Part shown: positions 20,349 to 30,166 of the stretch, in pieces
Layout of the letters: each line of letters opens with the position of its first letter
Position numbering within the stretch: position 1 is the first letter of the stretch
Origin: Miltoncostaea sp963770865
GTDB taxonomy: Bacteria; Actinomycetota; Thermoleophilia; Miltoncostaeales; Miltoncostaeaceae
Direction: 5' to 3'
NCBI GenBank assembly: GCA_963770865.1
Contig: CAVYRD010000012.1
Coordinates: forward strand, 283,681-347,680
DNA: 64,000 nucleotides
Notes under the pieces: model-generated
The model's database searches: none
Seen by the model: the letters and a program-made list of their open reading frames with translations, nothing else
Told to the model about the DNA's origin: nothing
Translations under genes and position numbers: made by a program

Positions 20349-21337
20349 GCGGCGGACACGCTCACGGCCACCACCACACGAACCACGGCCCCGACGGCCA
20401 CACCCACGGCGGTGTGAGCCCGGCGGTGCTCGGCAGCCGCGAGGCGCTCCGCACCCTGTGGCTGTCGCTGGCGATCCTGGGCGCGACGGCGGTCCTGCAG
20501 CTGGTTGTGGTGCTGCTCTCGGGCTCTGTCGCGCTGCTCGCCGACACGGTCCACAACGTGGGCGACGCCCTGACGGCCCTGCCGCTCGGCGCCGCGTTCA
20601 TCCTCTCGCGTCGCCCGCCGACCGCGCGCCTCACCTACGGGTACGGGCGCACCGAGGACCTGGCCGGCATGGCCGTCCTCGCCGTCATCCTGTTCTCGGC
20701 GGGCTACGCCGCGTGGGAGTCCGTCGCGCGCCTCGTGGACCCCCGGACGCCCGGCATGCTGCCCGCGGTCGCACTCGCGGGGCTGGTCGGCTTCGCCGGC
20801 AACGAGTGGGTCGCCGTCTACCGCATCCGCACCGGGCGCCGCATCGGGTCGGCGGCCCTCGTCGCGGACGGGTACCACGCCCGCGTCGACGGCTTCACGA
20901 GCCTCGCCGTCGTGGCCGGGGCCGTGGGTGTCGCGCTCGGGTTCCCGCTGGCCGACCCGCTCGTCGGCCTCGGCATCGCCCTCGTCATCCTGCGCATCGT
21001 CTGGACATCGGCCCGCGAGATCGTGGTCCGGATGCTCGACGGCATCGAGCCCGAGATCGTGGAGGAGGTGCGCCACCAGGCCGGCCACGTCGACGGGGTC
21101 CTCGCCGTCGAGGAGGTCCGCGCCCGGTGGGTCGGCCACGAGATCCGCTCCGAGGTCAACGTGGTCGTCGCGCCCGAGCTGACGGTGGCCGAGGGGCACC
21201 GCGTGGCCGTGGAGGTTCGGCGACGGCTGATCGACCGCGTCGACCACCTGGCCGAGGCGGTCGTCCACGTCGATCCGGCGTCCGCCCCGGGCGAGGCGCG
21301 CCACGACGAGCTGAGGCCCGCCGCCGCGGCTCCGTAG
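20345..21337 (+). CDS. Cation diffusion facilitator (CDF) metal exporter
   Basis: This is a 330-residue inner-membrane metal/proton antiporter. A His-rich N-terminus (HAHGHHHTNHGPDGHTHGG) precedes six membrane helices. The paired metal-site motifs are HNVGD in helix 2 and HARVD in helix 5, the HxxxD pattern of Zn-type CDF proteins. The cytoplasmic C-terminal domain follows (residues ~220-300). Cotranscription with the CzrA-like sensor indicates inducible export of zinc or a similar ion. Confidence 0.93.
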   Translation: MSGGHAHGHHHTNHGPDGHTHGGVSPAVLGSREALRTLWLSLAILGATAVLQLVVVLLSGSVALLADTVHNVGDALTALPLGAAFILSRRPPTARLTYGYGRTEDLAGMAVLAVILFSAGYAAWESVARLVDPRTPGMLPAVALAGLVGFAGNEWVAVYRIRTGRRIGSAALVADGYHARVDGFTSLAVVAGAVGVALGFPLADPLVGLGIALVILRIVWTSAREIVVRMLDGIEPEIVEEVRHQAGHVDGVLAVEEVRARWVGHEIRSEVNVVVAPELTVAEGHRVAVEVRRRLIDRVDHLAEAVVHVDPASAPGEARHDELRPAAAAP

Positions 21338-21422
21338 TCCCCCGCGCGCGGGCTGCCCGATTCCCCGCTGACGCCGCGGCCCGGCGGGCGCACGATGGCC
21401 TCACAGCGGAAGGAGGCCCGCG

Positions 21423-21695
21423 ATGATGTACGGCTACGGGGACCACGACATGGGCGCCGGCGCCTGGATCGGGATGGGGATCGGCCTGATCCTCCTCACC
21501 GCGCTCGTCGTGCTGGTGGTCCTGATGCTCACCCGCGACGGGACCACGCCGGTGGGCGCGACCGCCGCGCCGCCCCGCGAGACGGCCGAGGAGCTGCTGC
21601 GGCGGCGGCTCGCCGAGGGCGCGATCACGCCCGACGAGTACCGCGCCCGCCTGGCGGCGCTGCGCGGCGAGGGGGGTCCGCCGGGAGTGCCGTAG
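21423..21695 (+). CDS. Small membrane protein with SHOCT domain
   Basis: This is a 90-residue protein with one membrane helix (about residues 13-37) and a C-terminal SHOCT domain, recognised by AEELLRRRLAEGAITPDEYR. SHOCT domains are short oligomerisation helices at protein ends. AAGGAGG lies a few bases before the ATG. Function unknown; it follows the metal exporter after an 85-base gap and may or may not belong to that operon. Confidence 0.8.
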   Translation: MMYGYGDHDMGAGAWIGMGIGLILLTALVVLVVLMLTRDGTTPVGATAAPPRETAEELLRRRLAEGAITPDEYRARLAALRGEGGPPGVP

Positions 21696-21854
21696 GCAGG
21701 TGCGCGCCCGGCCGTACCGAACTCCTGTGACGTCGTGAAACCCCGGCTCGCCGGGCCCGGCTGCTCAAGTCGGACCGCGCTACAGTCGAATGCGACACAG
21801 AGACGACTGACGGCGCGGCGGGGCCGCGCACGCCCCCCAGGAGGGGGAACGAAA

Positions 21855-22085
21855 ATGATCTACGAGGTGAACGGGCGGCCCGAGGCCGCCGATTCGGGCT
21901 GCGTGGCCCATCTGAGCGCGGGCGGCTGGGGGCACTACCACCGCCCCGAGTGCGCGTTCGCGCCGCATCGCGGTGAGCCGGGCGTGCGCCACGTCGTGCA
22001 CGGGCCGTGGCGCTACCTGTCGGCCCACTGGCAGCCGTGCCCGATCTGCACGCCCCCCGTCGTGGAGCTCAGCGCCGCGGCGTAG
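21855..22085 (+). CDS. Small hypothetical protein with possible zinc-binding Cys/His
   Basis: This is a 76-residue protein with no family I can name. The candidate metal ligands are HYHRPEC in the middle and CPIC near the C-terminus. The ATG is preceded by AGGAGGGGGAACGAAA, a good ribosome-binding site, which supports a real gene. No membrane segment or signal is visible. Confidence 0.6.
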   Translation: MIYEVNGRPEAADSGCVAHLSAGGWGHYHRPECAFAPHRGEPGVRHVVHGPWRYLSAHWQPCPICTPPVVELSAAA

Positions 22086-22170
22086 GCGGACCTCCCGGGG
22101 AGGGGCCCCGTCCTCGACGCCTCCGCTACGGTGGAAAGCGGATGCGGGCGACGACGGAGGGGATGCACAG

Positions 22171-22908
22171 GTGGACGTGACCGAGGCCACATTCGGCGCC
22201 GACGTGATCGAGCGCTCGCGGGAGATCCCCGTGGTGGTCAACTTCTGGGCGGCGTGGTGCGGCCCGTGCCGCCAGCTCACGCCGGTCCTCGAGGCCGCCG
22301 TCGAGCGGCGCGCCGGGTCGGTGCTGCTGGCGAAGGTCAACATCGACGCGAACCCCGCGCTCGCCCAGGAGTACCGGGTGATGAGCATCCCGTTCGTGAA
22401 GGGCTTCCGCGACGGCGAGACGGTCGCCGAGTTCGTGGGCCTGCAGCCGCCCGCCGCCATCGAGACCTTCCTCGACACGCTGGTCCCGTCGGAGGCCGAG
22501 CGCCTCGTGGCCGAGGGCGACGAGGAGTCGCTGCGGGAGGCCGTGGCGGTCGATCCGGCGCACGTCGGGGCGCGCGTGGCGCTCGGGCGGCTGCTGATGG
22601 AGGACGGCCGCGGCGAGGAGGCGCTCGCGCTGCTCGAGCCGGTCGCCTTCGACCAGCGCGCCCAGGCCCTGCTCGCGCGCGCCCGCCTGTACGCGGTCGA
22701 CCAGCCCGACGTCGCCGCCGGCCTGACGGCGCTCGACCGCGGCGACACCGAGCAGGGCCTCGCCCACCTCGTGGACGCGGTCCGGGTGGCCGGGCCCGAG
22801 CTGCGCGAGGACCTGCGCGCGACGCTGCTCGGCGTCTTCGCCCAGCTCGGCGAGCACCACCCGCTCGCCACCCGGTTCCGCCGCCGCCTGGCCCAGGCCC
22901 TCTACTGA
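22171..22908 (+). CDS. Thioredoxin with C-terminal TPR-like domain (YbbN/CnoX-like)
   Basis: The N-terminal thioredoxin domain (residues 1-105) holds the active site FWAAWCGPCRQLTP and the cis-Pro segment VMSIPFVKGF. The C-terminal half (residues ~110-245) is helical, with TPR-like repeats such as ALGRLLMEDGRGEEALALLE. This layout is that of YbbN/CnoX co-chaperones, which bind chlorine-damaged or unfolded proteins. Here both active-site cysteines are kept, unlike the E. coli protein, so redox activity is likely. GTG start with GGAGGGG upstream. Confidence 0.88.
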   Translation: MDVTEATFGADVIERSREIPVVVNFWAAWCGPCRQLTPVLEAAVERRAGSVLLAKVNIDANPALAQEYRVMSIPFVKGFRDGETVAEFVGLQPPAAIETFLDTLVPSEAERLVAEGDEESLREAVAVDPAHVGARVALGRLLMEDGRGEEALALLEPVAFDQRAQALLARARLYAVDQPDVAAGLTALDRGDTEQGLAHLVDAVRVAGPELREDLRATLLGVFAQLGEHHPLATRFRRRLAQALY

Positions 22909-23050
22909 GCAGGGCTTCACCCCTCCGGCCAAGCCGGAGACGCAGGACCTCTTCACCGGCCTCGCGGGCCCGGCGTACTCGCGCCGGGCCGCGCTGCTCT
23001 CGCTCGGGCAGGAGCCGCGCTGGCACGACTTCCTGGTCGATCGCCTGGAC

Positions 23051-23638
23051 GTGGGCCCGGACGCGCACGTGCTCGACGTCGCCACCGGCACCGGCGCGGT
23101 GGCCGAGCGCCTGGTGCGGCGGTTCGGCTGCCGCGTGACCGGCATCGACCAGAGCGCCGACATGCTCGCCGCGGCCCGCGAGCGGCTGGCCGGGGGCGGC
23201 CTGGCGGATCGCGTCACCCTGCTGCGGGGCGAGGCCGAGAACCTGCCGTTCCCGGACGCGACCTTCGACGCGCTCACCGTCACCTACCTGCTGCGCTACG
23301 TCGACGACCCCGCCGCCGTCCTGCGCGAGCTGGCCCGCGTCGTGCGCCCCGGCGGCGTCGTCGCGAGCCTGGAGTTCGGCGTGCCGCCCCGCGCCCTGCC
23401 GCGCGCGGCCTGGCGCCTCTACACCGGCGTGGTGCTGCCGGCGCGCGGGATCGCCGTCGGCGGGCGGGCGTGGTGGCGCGCCGGGCGCTTCCTGCACCGC
23501 AGCATCCCCGACCTCTACCGGCGCCATCCGCTGCCCGCGCTGCTCGACCTGCACCGCGCCGCCGGGCTCGGGGACGTCCGCGTGCGCCGCCTGTCGTTCG
23601 GCGGCGGCGTCGTCATCTGGGGCGTGCGGGCCGGCTGA
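23051..23638 (+). CDS. Class I SAM-dependent methyltransferase, MenG/UbiE-like
   Basis: The SAM motifs are HVLDVATGTGAVAERLV, the acidic residue in VTGIDQSADML, and LPFPDATFDALTVTYLLRYV followed by LRELARVVRPGGVVASLEFG. This is close to demethylmenaquinone methyltransferases, acting on the membrane quinone. Useful family-like sequence (QDLFTGLAGPAYSRRAALLS, then WHDFLVDRL) extends in frame upstream to 22907, directly after the thioredoxin stop, but no ATG, GTG or TTG exists there. Either a CTG (22994) is used or a base error hides the real start. GTG at 23051 is only the first standard start and probably leaves the protein short. Confidence 0.8.
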   Translation: MGPDAHVLDVATGTGAVAERLVRRFGCRVTGIDQSADMLAAARERLAGGGLADRVTLLRGEAENLPFPDATFDALTVTYLLRYVDDPAAVLRELARVVRPGGVVASLEFGVPPRALPRAAWRLYTGVVLPARGIAVGGRAWWRAGRFLHRSIPDLYRRHPLPALLDLHRAAGLGDVRVRRLSFGGGVVIWGVRAG

Positions 23639-23659
23639 CCGCGCTACCGTCGGGCGACC

Positions 23660-24314
23660 ATGCTGTGCGAACCGGCCCCGTCGCTCACCGACCTGGCCCT
23701 CGGCCTGGTGGTCGTGGCCCTGGCGATCCGCCTCGGGCGCCGGCGGGAGGTCCACCCCCACTGGCGGCGCACCTTCTGGTGGGCCGGCGCGGCCGCGCTG
23801 GCGGGGGCGGTCCACCACGGGTTCGTGACCTGTTCGGAGCGCTGGAGCGGGGTGAGCTGGGGCCTCATCAGCACGATGGTCGTGATCACGGTCTCCTACC
23901 TGCTGGCGGCCTCGGTCCACGAGGTCCTCGGCCCGGGGAAGGCGCGCGTGTTCTGGGTGCTGCGCACGGCGAGCCTCGCGGCGTACGCGGCCCTCGCGCT
24001 GGCCGGGCACGCCGGCATCCAGAGCATCCTGCTCTGCGAGGGCGTCACGATGCTGGCCGTCCTCGCGCTGTGGGGCCTGGCCGCGCGGCGACGGCAACCT
24101 CTGGCCGGGCCGGTGATCCTGGCCGTCGCGGCCAGCGCCGCCGCGGCGGCCGCCCGGGCCGCCCCCGCCGGCGCGACCGGCGTCGGTCGGGCTCGACCCG
24201 ACCTCGCTCTACCACCTGCTCCAGATCCCGGGGATGGTTCTGCTCTTCGCCGCGGTCACCGGGGCGCTGACCCTCACGGGCTCCTCGCGCCAGGTGTCGC
24301 TTCCCCACTCCTGA
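23660..24314 (+). CDS. Membrane protein of unknown function, frame break near 24186
   Basis: This protein of about 217 residues has roughly six to seven membrane helices. Visible segments include DLALGLVVVALAIRLGRR, FWWAGAAALAGAVHHGF and YAALALAGHAGIQSIL. After an extra base near 24186 the last part reads GLDPTSLYHLLQIPGMVLLF and ends LPHS. The arrangement resembles the DUF6962-like group of actinobacterial membrane proteins, but I am not sure of that assignment. Function unknown. It lies between the methyltransferase and the secretion ATPase gene. Confidence 0.65.
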
Positions 24315-24385
24315 CGGTCGCGGGGCTCAGGATCGCGGCCCCGACGCCGATGGTGGGGGCGAAATCGGCGCGACGAAGGAGCCTG

Positions 24386-26120
24386 ATGGCGCAGGAAGCA
24401 GCCGGCGCAGCGGTCGCGGCACCGCCCCGCCGGGCCTTGGCGACGTGCTCATCGAGATGGGCGCGATCACGCGCACCATGCTCGAGGGCGCGCTCCAGCG
24501 GCAGCGCGAGGAGGGCGGCCGGCTCGGCGAGATCCTCGTCGCGAACGGCAACATCAGCCCCGAGGTCATGGGCGACGGCCTCGCCCGGCGCCTCGGCGTG
24601 CCGCGCGCGCGACTGCAGGGCGGCGTGGACCCGGCGATCCTCGACCTGCTCGACGAGCGCAGCCGCCGCCGCTACAACGTGGTGCCGATGGCGGTGGACG
24701 CCAACGGGGCGCTCATGCTCGCCATGGCGGACCCCACCGACGTCCTCACCCTCGACGACCTGCGCATGCTGGTCGGCCGCGACGTGCGCCCGGCGCTGGC
24801 GCTCGAGGGCGAGATCGAGGCCTACCTCAACGCGGGCAACGTCCACCAGGACAACTTCCTCTCCGGCCTCGTGCGCGAGGCCGGCCCGAGCCTGCACCCG
24901 ACCGCGACGCCGAGCTCGACGTCGGCGACCTGACGTCGTTCTCCGGCGAGACCGCCCCCGTCGTGCGGATGGTCGGCTCGGTGGTGTCGCGCGCCGTCGA
25001 GGAGGGCGCCTCCGACATCCACCTCGAGCCCCAGTCCGACGAGATGCTGGTGCGCTACCGCATCGACGGCGTGCTGCGCACCGTCGCCGCCATCCCCGGC
25101 GGCCTCTCGCGCGAGGTCGTCAGCCGCATCAAGGTGATGGGCGAGATGGACATCGCCGAGCGCCGCGTGCCGCAGGACGGCCGCGTCAGCGTCACGGCCG
25201 CCGGCCACCGCCTCGACCTGCGCGTGGTGACCGTCCCGACGGTGCACGGCGAGGGCATCGTCATCCGCATCCTCGACACGTCCAACGCGATGCGGAAGCT
25301 GTCGGAGCTGGGCTTCAGCGGCGACACGCTCGAGCGCTTCACCTCCTGCTACCGGCGCCCCTACGGCGCGGTGCTGGTCAGCGGCCCGACCGGCTCCGGC
25401 AAGTCCACGACCCTCTACGGGGCCCTGCACTCGCTGAACACCGGCGACCGCAAGATCATCACGGTCGAGGACCCGGTCGAGTACCGCCTCGCCGGCATCA
25501 ACCAGGTGCAGGTCAACCAGAAGGCGGGCCTCACGTTCGCCACCGGCCTGCGCGCCCTGCTGCGCAGCGACCCCGACGTGCTGATGGTCGGCGAGGTCCG
25601 CGACGGCGAGACGGCCCAGATCATGATGCAGGCCGCCCTCACCGGCCACCTCGTGATGGCCACCATCCACACCAACGACGCGGCCAGCGCCCTCACCCGG
25701 CTCACCGAGATGGGCGTGGAGCCGTTCCTGTCGGCCAGCGGCGTCCTCGGCGTGCTGGCCCAGCGCCTCGCGCGGCGCCTGTGCATGGAGTGCCGTCGCC
25801 AGGTGAAGGTGCCCGCCGCCATGCTGCGCGAGTTCGCCGGCACGGCGACCCTGCCCGAGGGCGTGACCGACCCGGCCATCATCTACCAGTCGGTGGGCTG
25901 CTCGGCCTGCCGCCAGACCGGCTACAAGGGCCGCCTCGGCATCTACGAGATGCTGACGATGAGCGAGGAGATCGAGCGGCTCACCGCCGCCTCGGCCCCG
26001 TCGTCGGAGATCCGCCGCCAGGCCCGCCGCGAGGGCATGCGCACGATGCGCGAGGACGGCGTCCTCAAGGTCCTCTCCGGCGAGACCACCCTGAACGAGC
26101 TCGCCCGCACGGTCGCCTGA
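24386..26120 (+). CDS. GspE/PilB-type secretion or pilus ATPase, frame breaks near 24435 and 24897
   Basis: This hexameric ATPase is of the type used to power type IV pili or type II secretion. The N-terminal MshEN-like domain is seen in LIEMGAITRTMLEGALQRQR and EILVANGNISPEVMGDGLAR. The motor domain has Walker A SGPTGSGKSTTLYG, the Asp box EGASDIHLEPQ, Walker B PDVLMVGEVRDGETAQIMMQ, the His box MATIHTNDAASAL, and a four-Cys zinc motif CMEC/CSAC. Missing bases near 24435 and 24897 split it; repaired it is about 578 residues, normal for PilB. ATG with GAAGGAG upstream. No pilin, PilC or other assembly gene lies nearby. Confidence 0.9.
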
Positions 26121-26157
26121 GGGCGGCGCCGCGGGACGCACGTCGCGCGCCGCGCGG

Positions 26158-26220
26158 GGGCGCGGACCACCCCCCGTCCGGGGGAGGGGCGACCCTCCCC
26201 GCGGGGGGTGGTCCGCGCCC
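26158..26220 (+). terminator. 63-nt two-stem terminator with GNRA loop
   Basis: A perfect 19-bp outer stem, GGGCGCGGACCACCCCCCG with its complement, encloses a 4-base/1-base internal loop and an 8-bp inner stem GGGGAGGG/CCCTCCCC closed by the tetraloop GCGA. It lies 37 bases after the secretion ATPase stop. It should be a very stable RNA end, though with no T-run. Confidence 0.75.
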
Positions 26221-26288
26221 GCGCTGCTCCTACCTGCCGGATGCGGATGGCACGAGGCCGTCCCGGCGCCGGACGGAAGGGGTGGGGG

Positions 26289-26501
26289 ATGCACACGGTT
26301 CTCGACATCGACGCGTGGGAGCGCGAGATCGCCGCTGCGGAGTCCGTCGCCGTCCGCGCCGCGGTGCGCGAGGCGCTGGAGTCGGGCGCCGGGGGCGCGT
26401 CGGCCCTCGCCGAGGTGCGCCGCCGCCTGGCGCGGCTCACGCCAGCGCAACGCGCCCTGGTCGTGGACGGGGTCGGCCTGAGCCCGGAGCCGCATCGGTA
26501 G
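26289..26501 (+). CDS. Small hypothetical protein
   Basis: This is a 70-residue, mostly helical, charged protein beginning MHTVLDIDAWEREIAAAES, with ALAEVRRRLARLTPAQRALV near the end. I do not recognise a family. A G-rich run including GGAAGGGG lies upstream of the ATG. The 3' end overlaps the end of the convergent gene by about 65 bases, so one of the two 3' ends may be misplaced. Confidence 0.45.
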   Translation: MHTVLDIDAWEREIAAAESVAVRAAVREALESGAGGASALAEVRRRLARLTPAQRALVVDGVGLSPEPHR

Positions 26502-26825
26502 CGGCCTCCGGCCGCGCGCCCCCGCGCCGCGGCCACAGCTCGGGCGCCAGCTCGCCGGCGGCGGCTGGCGGTAGCAGGGGATGTCGAGGATGTGGCGGCC
26601 CACCAGGACGAGGTAGCGGTCGGCGGTGTGCACGTCCATCACCGAGCCCGACCGCCGCGCCGAGCGCAGGCGCCGTTCCGCCGACTCGGGGTCGATGGCG
26701 TACCGCTCCCCCGCCCGGCGCGCGAGCTCGCCCAGCGACAGGCCCCGGCGGGCCATCTCCCGGTCGATGACCTCCATCACCTCGGCGCTCCAGACCCACC
26801 GCCGCCCATCCGCCGCCGTCCTCAT
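26437..26825 (-). CDS. Small helix-turn-helix-like hypothetical protein, frame break near 26575
   Basis: The N-terminal 85 residues contain MEVIDREMARRGLSLGELAR and the conserved-looking MDVHTADRYLVLVGRHILD, a pattern that recurs in small actinobacterial proteins with an XRE-like helix pair. The original frame does not stop; adding one base in the CCGCCGCCG run near 26575 gives a natural end (GELAPELWPRRGG and so on) and a total of 129 residues. A DNA-binding role is only a guess. ATG start; AGGTCATG context upstream. Confidence 0.5.
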
Positions 26826-26854
26826 CGCGCGCCCCACATGACCTCCCTGTCGTG

Positions 26855-26890
26855 TCATACGGGCGGGCCCGCACGGGCCCGCCCGTATGA
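26855..26890 (-). terminator. Perfect 17-bp hairpin after the addA-like gene
   Basis: TCATACGGGCGGGCCCG and its exact complement form a 17-bp stem around two bases, touching the TAG stop of the addA-like gene at 26891. It is a strong candidate terminator for the addB-addA transcript. Confidence 0.75.
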
Positions 26891-29800
26891 CTACTCGGGG
26901 GAGGCCCCCTGCTTCCCGGCGCTCGCGATCTGTGTCATCGCCCAGTCCGCGAGAACCGCCGGGTCGCCCGGCGACTCCTCGACCCCGGCGCGCAGGAAGA
27001 CGTAGGTGATGCGCTCCACCGGCATCCCGGTCGCCTCCGTCAGCCCGGCGGCGTAGAGCCCGGCCTGGAGCCGGTAGGACGTCAGGCGCTCCGCGACGCC
27101 GGCCGCCGGCACGTCGTCGGTCTTCCAGTCGATGATCTCCAGGCCGCCCTCCGCCGGCACCACCAGGTCGATGAAGCCCTCCACCACCGCGTCGCCCCGC
27201 GCGAGCGCGAAGGGCACCTCTCGCAGCGCCCCGGCCGCCACGCGGGCGCGGCCTGCGGCCTCGGAGCCGAGGGCCGCGGCCACGAGCGCGGCGACCTCGT
27301 CCGCCCGGTCGGGGACGGCCTCGGCGACGGCCTGGGCGGCGGCCACCGCGGCGATCTCGTGCGCCGTCGCGGCGAGGGGCAGGCTCTGGACGGCGGCATG
27401 CACCGCCCGGCCGACGCGGCTGCCGCCGCGCCCACGGCTCCACGGCTCGTCCGACTCGGCCCGGCGCTCGCCGGCGCCCTCCGCCTCCTCGGCCGCCGCG
27501 GCCATCGCGGTGGCGCTGGTGTACCGGACGCGTCGCGCGCCCTCCGCCAGGGTCGTCCGCGCGGCGGCGTGCCCGACCGGCGACTCCGGCAGGTCCACCG
27601 CGAGGCCCGCAAGGGGGCGGCGCCCGCGGCGGCGGGAACGTCCGGCGGCTCCCAGCGCTCCGCGTACTCCCGCGCGCCCTCCTCGATGAGGCGCGACGCG
27701 CCGCTGCCCTGGCCGTACTTCTCCGAGTGCCGCAGCGACACGATCAGGTGGTCGCGCGCCCGCGTGACGGCGACGTAGAGCAGGCGGGCGGCCTCGGCGT
27801 CGCGGTGCAGGGTTTCGCGGGCGCCGACCGCGGCCACGTCACCCAGCTCGAGCTTCCCGCTGTTCTTCGTACCGACCACCGCCACCAGCCGGCCCTCGTG
27901 CTCGGAGACCACCGGCGGGGTCGCGTACTGCGGCTTGGTGCCGATGCCCGCGACGATGACGACCGGGAACTCGAGGCCCTTCGCGGCGTGGACCGTCAGC
28001 ACCCGCACCGCGTCCTCGTCGTCGTCGAGGCTGGAGCCGTCACGGTCGAGAACGGGGCCGCCGGTGCGCTCCTCCAGCCACTCGACGAAGGCGCGCATGC
28101 TGCGCGGCCGGTCGGCCTCGAAGGCTCGGGCCTGCTCCACCACGAAGCGCGCGCGGCGGTAGGCGTCGCGCGTGCCCTGGTGGACCATCCCCACCTCCAC
28201 CAGCCGCATGTCGGCCACGACGCGCTCGACGAGCGCCGCGAGGGGCCGGTCGTGGCGGGCGCGGTGGTGGTCGCGCAGCCGCCGGAGCCCCCCGGGCACC
28301 GGGCCGGGCCCGTCGAGGTCCGGCGCCAGGTAGTTGAAGCGGCGTCCCTCGGCGCGGTGGGCGGCCAGCTCGAGGTCGGAGCAGGCGAAGCCCGGCCCGC
28401 GCAGAGCCGCGACCACCGCCACCTCGTCGCTGGGGTCGTCGATCGCCGTGAGCTGGTTGAGCAGGTCGCGCAGCTCCTGGGTGCGGTAGACGAGGTTGCC
28501 GCCCTCCACCCGGTAGGCGACGCCGGCGTCGCGCATCGCCTCCTCGATGGCGCTCAGCCCGGTGCGGGTGGGGATGAGCACCGCGATGTCGCCGAGCCGC
28601 GCCGGGCGCACGGTCCCGTCGCGCGCCTGGACCTCCCAGCCCTCGGCGACCGCCGCCCGGCACGTGGCCGCCACGTCGCGCGCCTCGGCGCGGCGCATGT
28701 CCCAGGCGCGGTCGGGGGTCGGCTCTCCCATCCAGGCGACGCCCGGCCCGCGCAGGTCCACCGAGCGGGCCGCCTCGACGGGCACGTACGCCGGCTGCAG
28801 CGCCGGGTCAGGGCCGTCGCCGATCAGCCCGTCGAAGACCTCGTTCACCCACTCCAGGATCACGTCGCGAGTGCGGCGGTTGACGCGCAGGGTGGGCAGA
28901 AGGCCACCCTCCTCGCGCACCGCCGCCTGCTCGGCGGCGTAGACGGCCATGTCCGCGCGGCGGAAGCGGTAGATCGACTGCTTGGGGTCGCCCACCAGGA
29001 AGAGCCGCCCCGGATCCATCGTCGCGCCCCCCGCGGCGCGCGCGAACGACTCGGCGATCGACGCCTGCCAGGGGTCGGTGTCCTGGAACTCGTCGATCAG
29101 CAGGGCGTCGTAGCGCGCGCGCAGGGCGGCCCGGGCGGACGGTGAGTCGCGCAGCAGGTCGCGCGCCCACAGGATCAGGTCGTCGAAGACCAGTGCGCCC
29201 TCGCGCCGCCGGTCGGCGGCCTCGGCGAGCACGATCGCGGCGACGTGGGGCAGGAGGCCGGCGAGCGCCTCGGCCCGGGCCTGCGCCAGCGTCCCCCCGA
29301 GCGCGGCCCCCACCGCGGTGGCCGTGTCCCGGGCGGCCGCCAGCGCGGGCCGGTCGCCCATCCAGTTGGTCAGGTTGCCGAGCCGCCCGCACTTGCGCTC
29401 GTGGAGCACCGCGGTCCCGGCCAGGACCGACTCGCGGTCGAGGCCGCCGGTCGCGATCAGGGCGTCGAGCGCCTCCCCGAGCTGCACGAGCTGGGTCACG
29501 CAGTCGTCGTCGCCCTGGACGCGGTCGAGGGGGACCGCGGCGACGGCGGCCCGCAGGGACGGCAGGGCGCCCCAGTCCGGGCCGTGCGCCGACGGCGGCT
29601 CCGCGACCACCGCGGCCGCCAGGTCGGCTCGCTCCTGCAGGCGCCGCGCGAGGGTCGTCAGCCCGTTCAACGCGCAGCCCGAGCCCGAGCGCCCGGTCGA
29701 TCGCCCTCCCCGCCGGGCCCGCGGGGTCCATCGCCTCTAGCGCCGCGCGCCAGCGCTCGTCGAAGCGGAGCCCGGCCGCGAGGTCGTCGAGCACCGTGAG

Positions 29801-30166
29801 CTCGGGGTCGACGCCCGCCTCGGCGGCGTACGCCCGCAGCAGCCCCTGGGCGAACGAGTGGATCGTCGAGAGCTGCGCTCGGTCGAGGCCGTCGAGCGCC
29901 GTCTGGAGGTACCCGTCCACGATCAGGTCCTGCGCGTCGGCCTGCGCCTCCTCCAGACCCCGGCGCACGCGGTCGCGCAGCTCGGCCGCGGCGCGCTCGG
30001 TGAACGTGATGGCGGCGATCCGCTCGATCGGGACCCCGGAGGCCACGAGCGCCACGACCCGGTCCACGAGCGCGCTGGTCTTGCCCGTGCCCGCGCCCGC
30101 CTCGACGAGCATGGTGTCGCGCAGTCGCTCGCGGATCGCGATGCGGGCGTCGTCGTCGTGGCTCAC
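26891..30166 (-). CDS. addA: AddA-type UvrD/RecB helicase-nuclease, frame breaks near 29672 and 27603
   Basis: This is the motor and nuclease subunit of a RecBCD-type double-strand break resection enzyme. In order: Walker A LVEAGAGTGKTSALVDRV, motif Ia AAITFTERAAAELRDRV, motif II LLIDEFQDTDPWQ, motif III LVGDPKQSIYRFRRADM, motif V LTVHAAKGLEFPVVIVAG, motif VI LLYVAVTRARDHL, then a PD-(D/E)XK nuclease core EIIDWKTDD. An extra base in CGCGTTGAAC near 29672 and a missing base near 27603 split it; repaired it is about 1,091 residues. The GTG start overlaps the addB-like stop. It is AddA-like rather than RecB-like because of the partner gene. Confidence 0.9.

Noticed and set aside
23660..26770. 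1,036-codon fusion of the membrane protein and secretion ATPase
   Set aside because: The second part is out of frame with the ATPase; the open frame is by accident of GC content.
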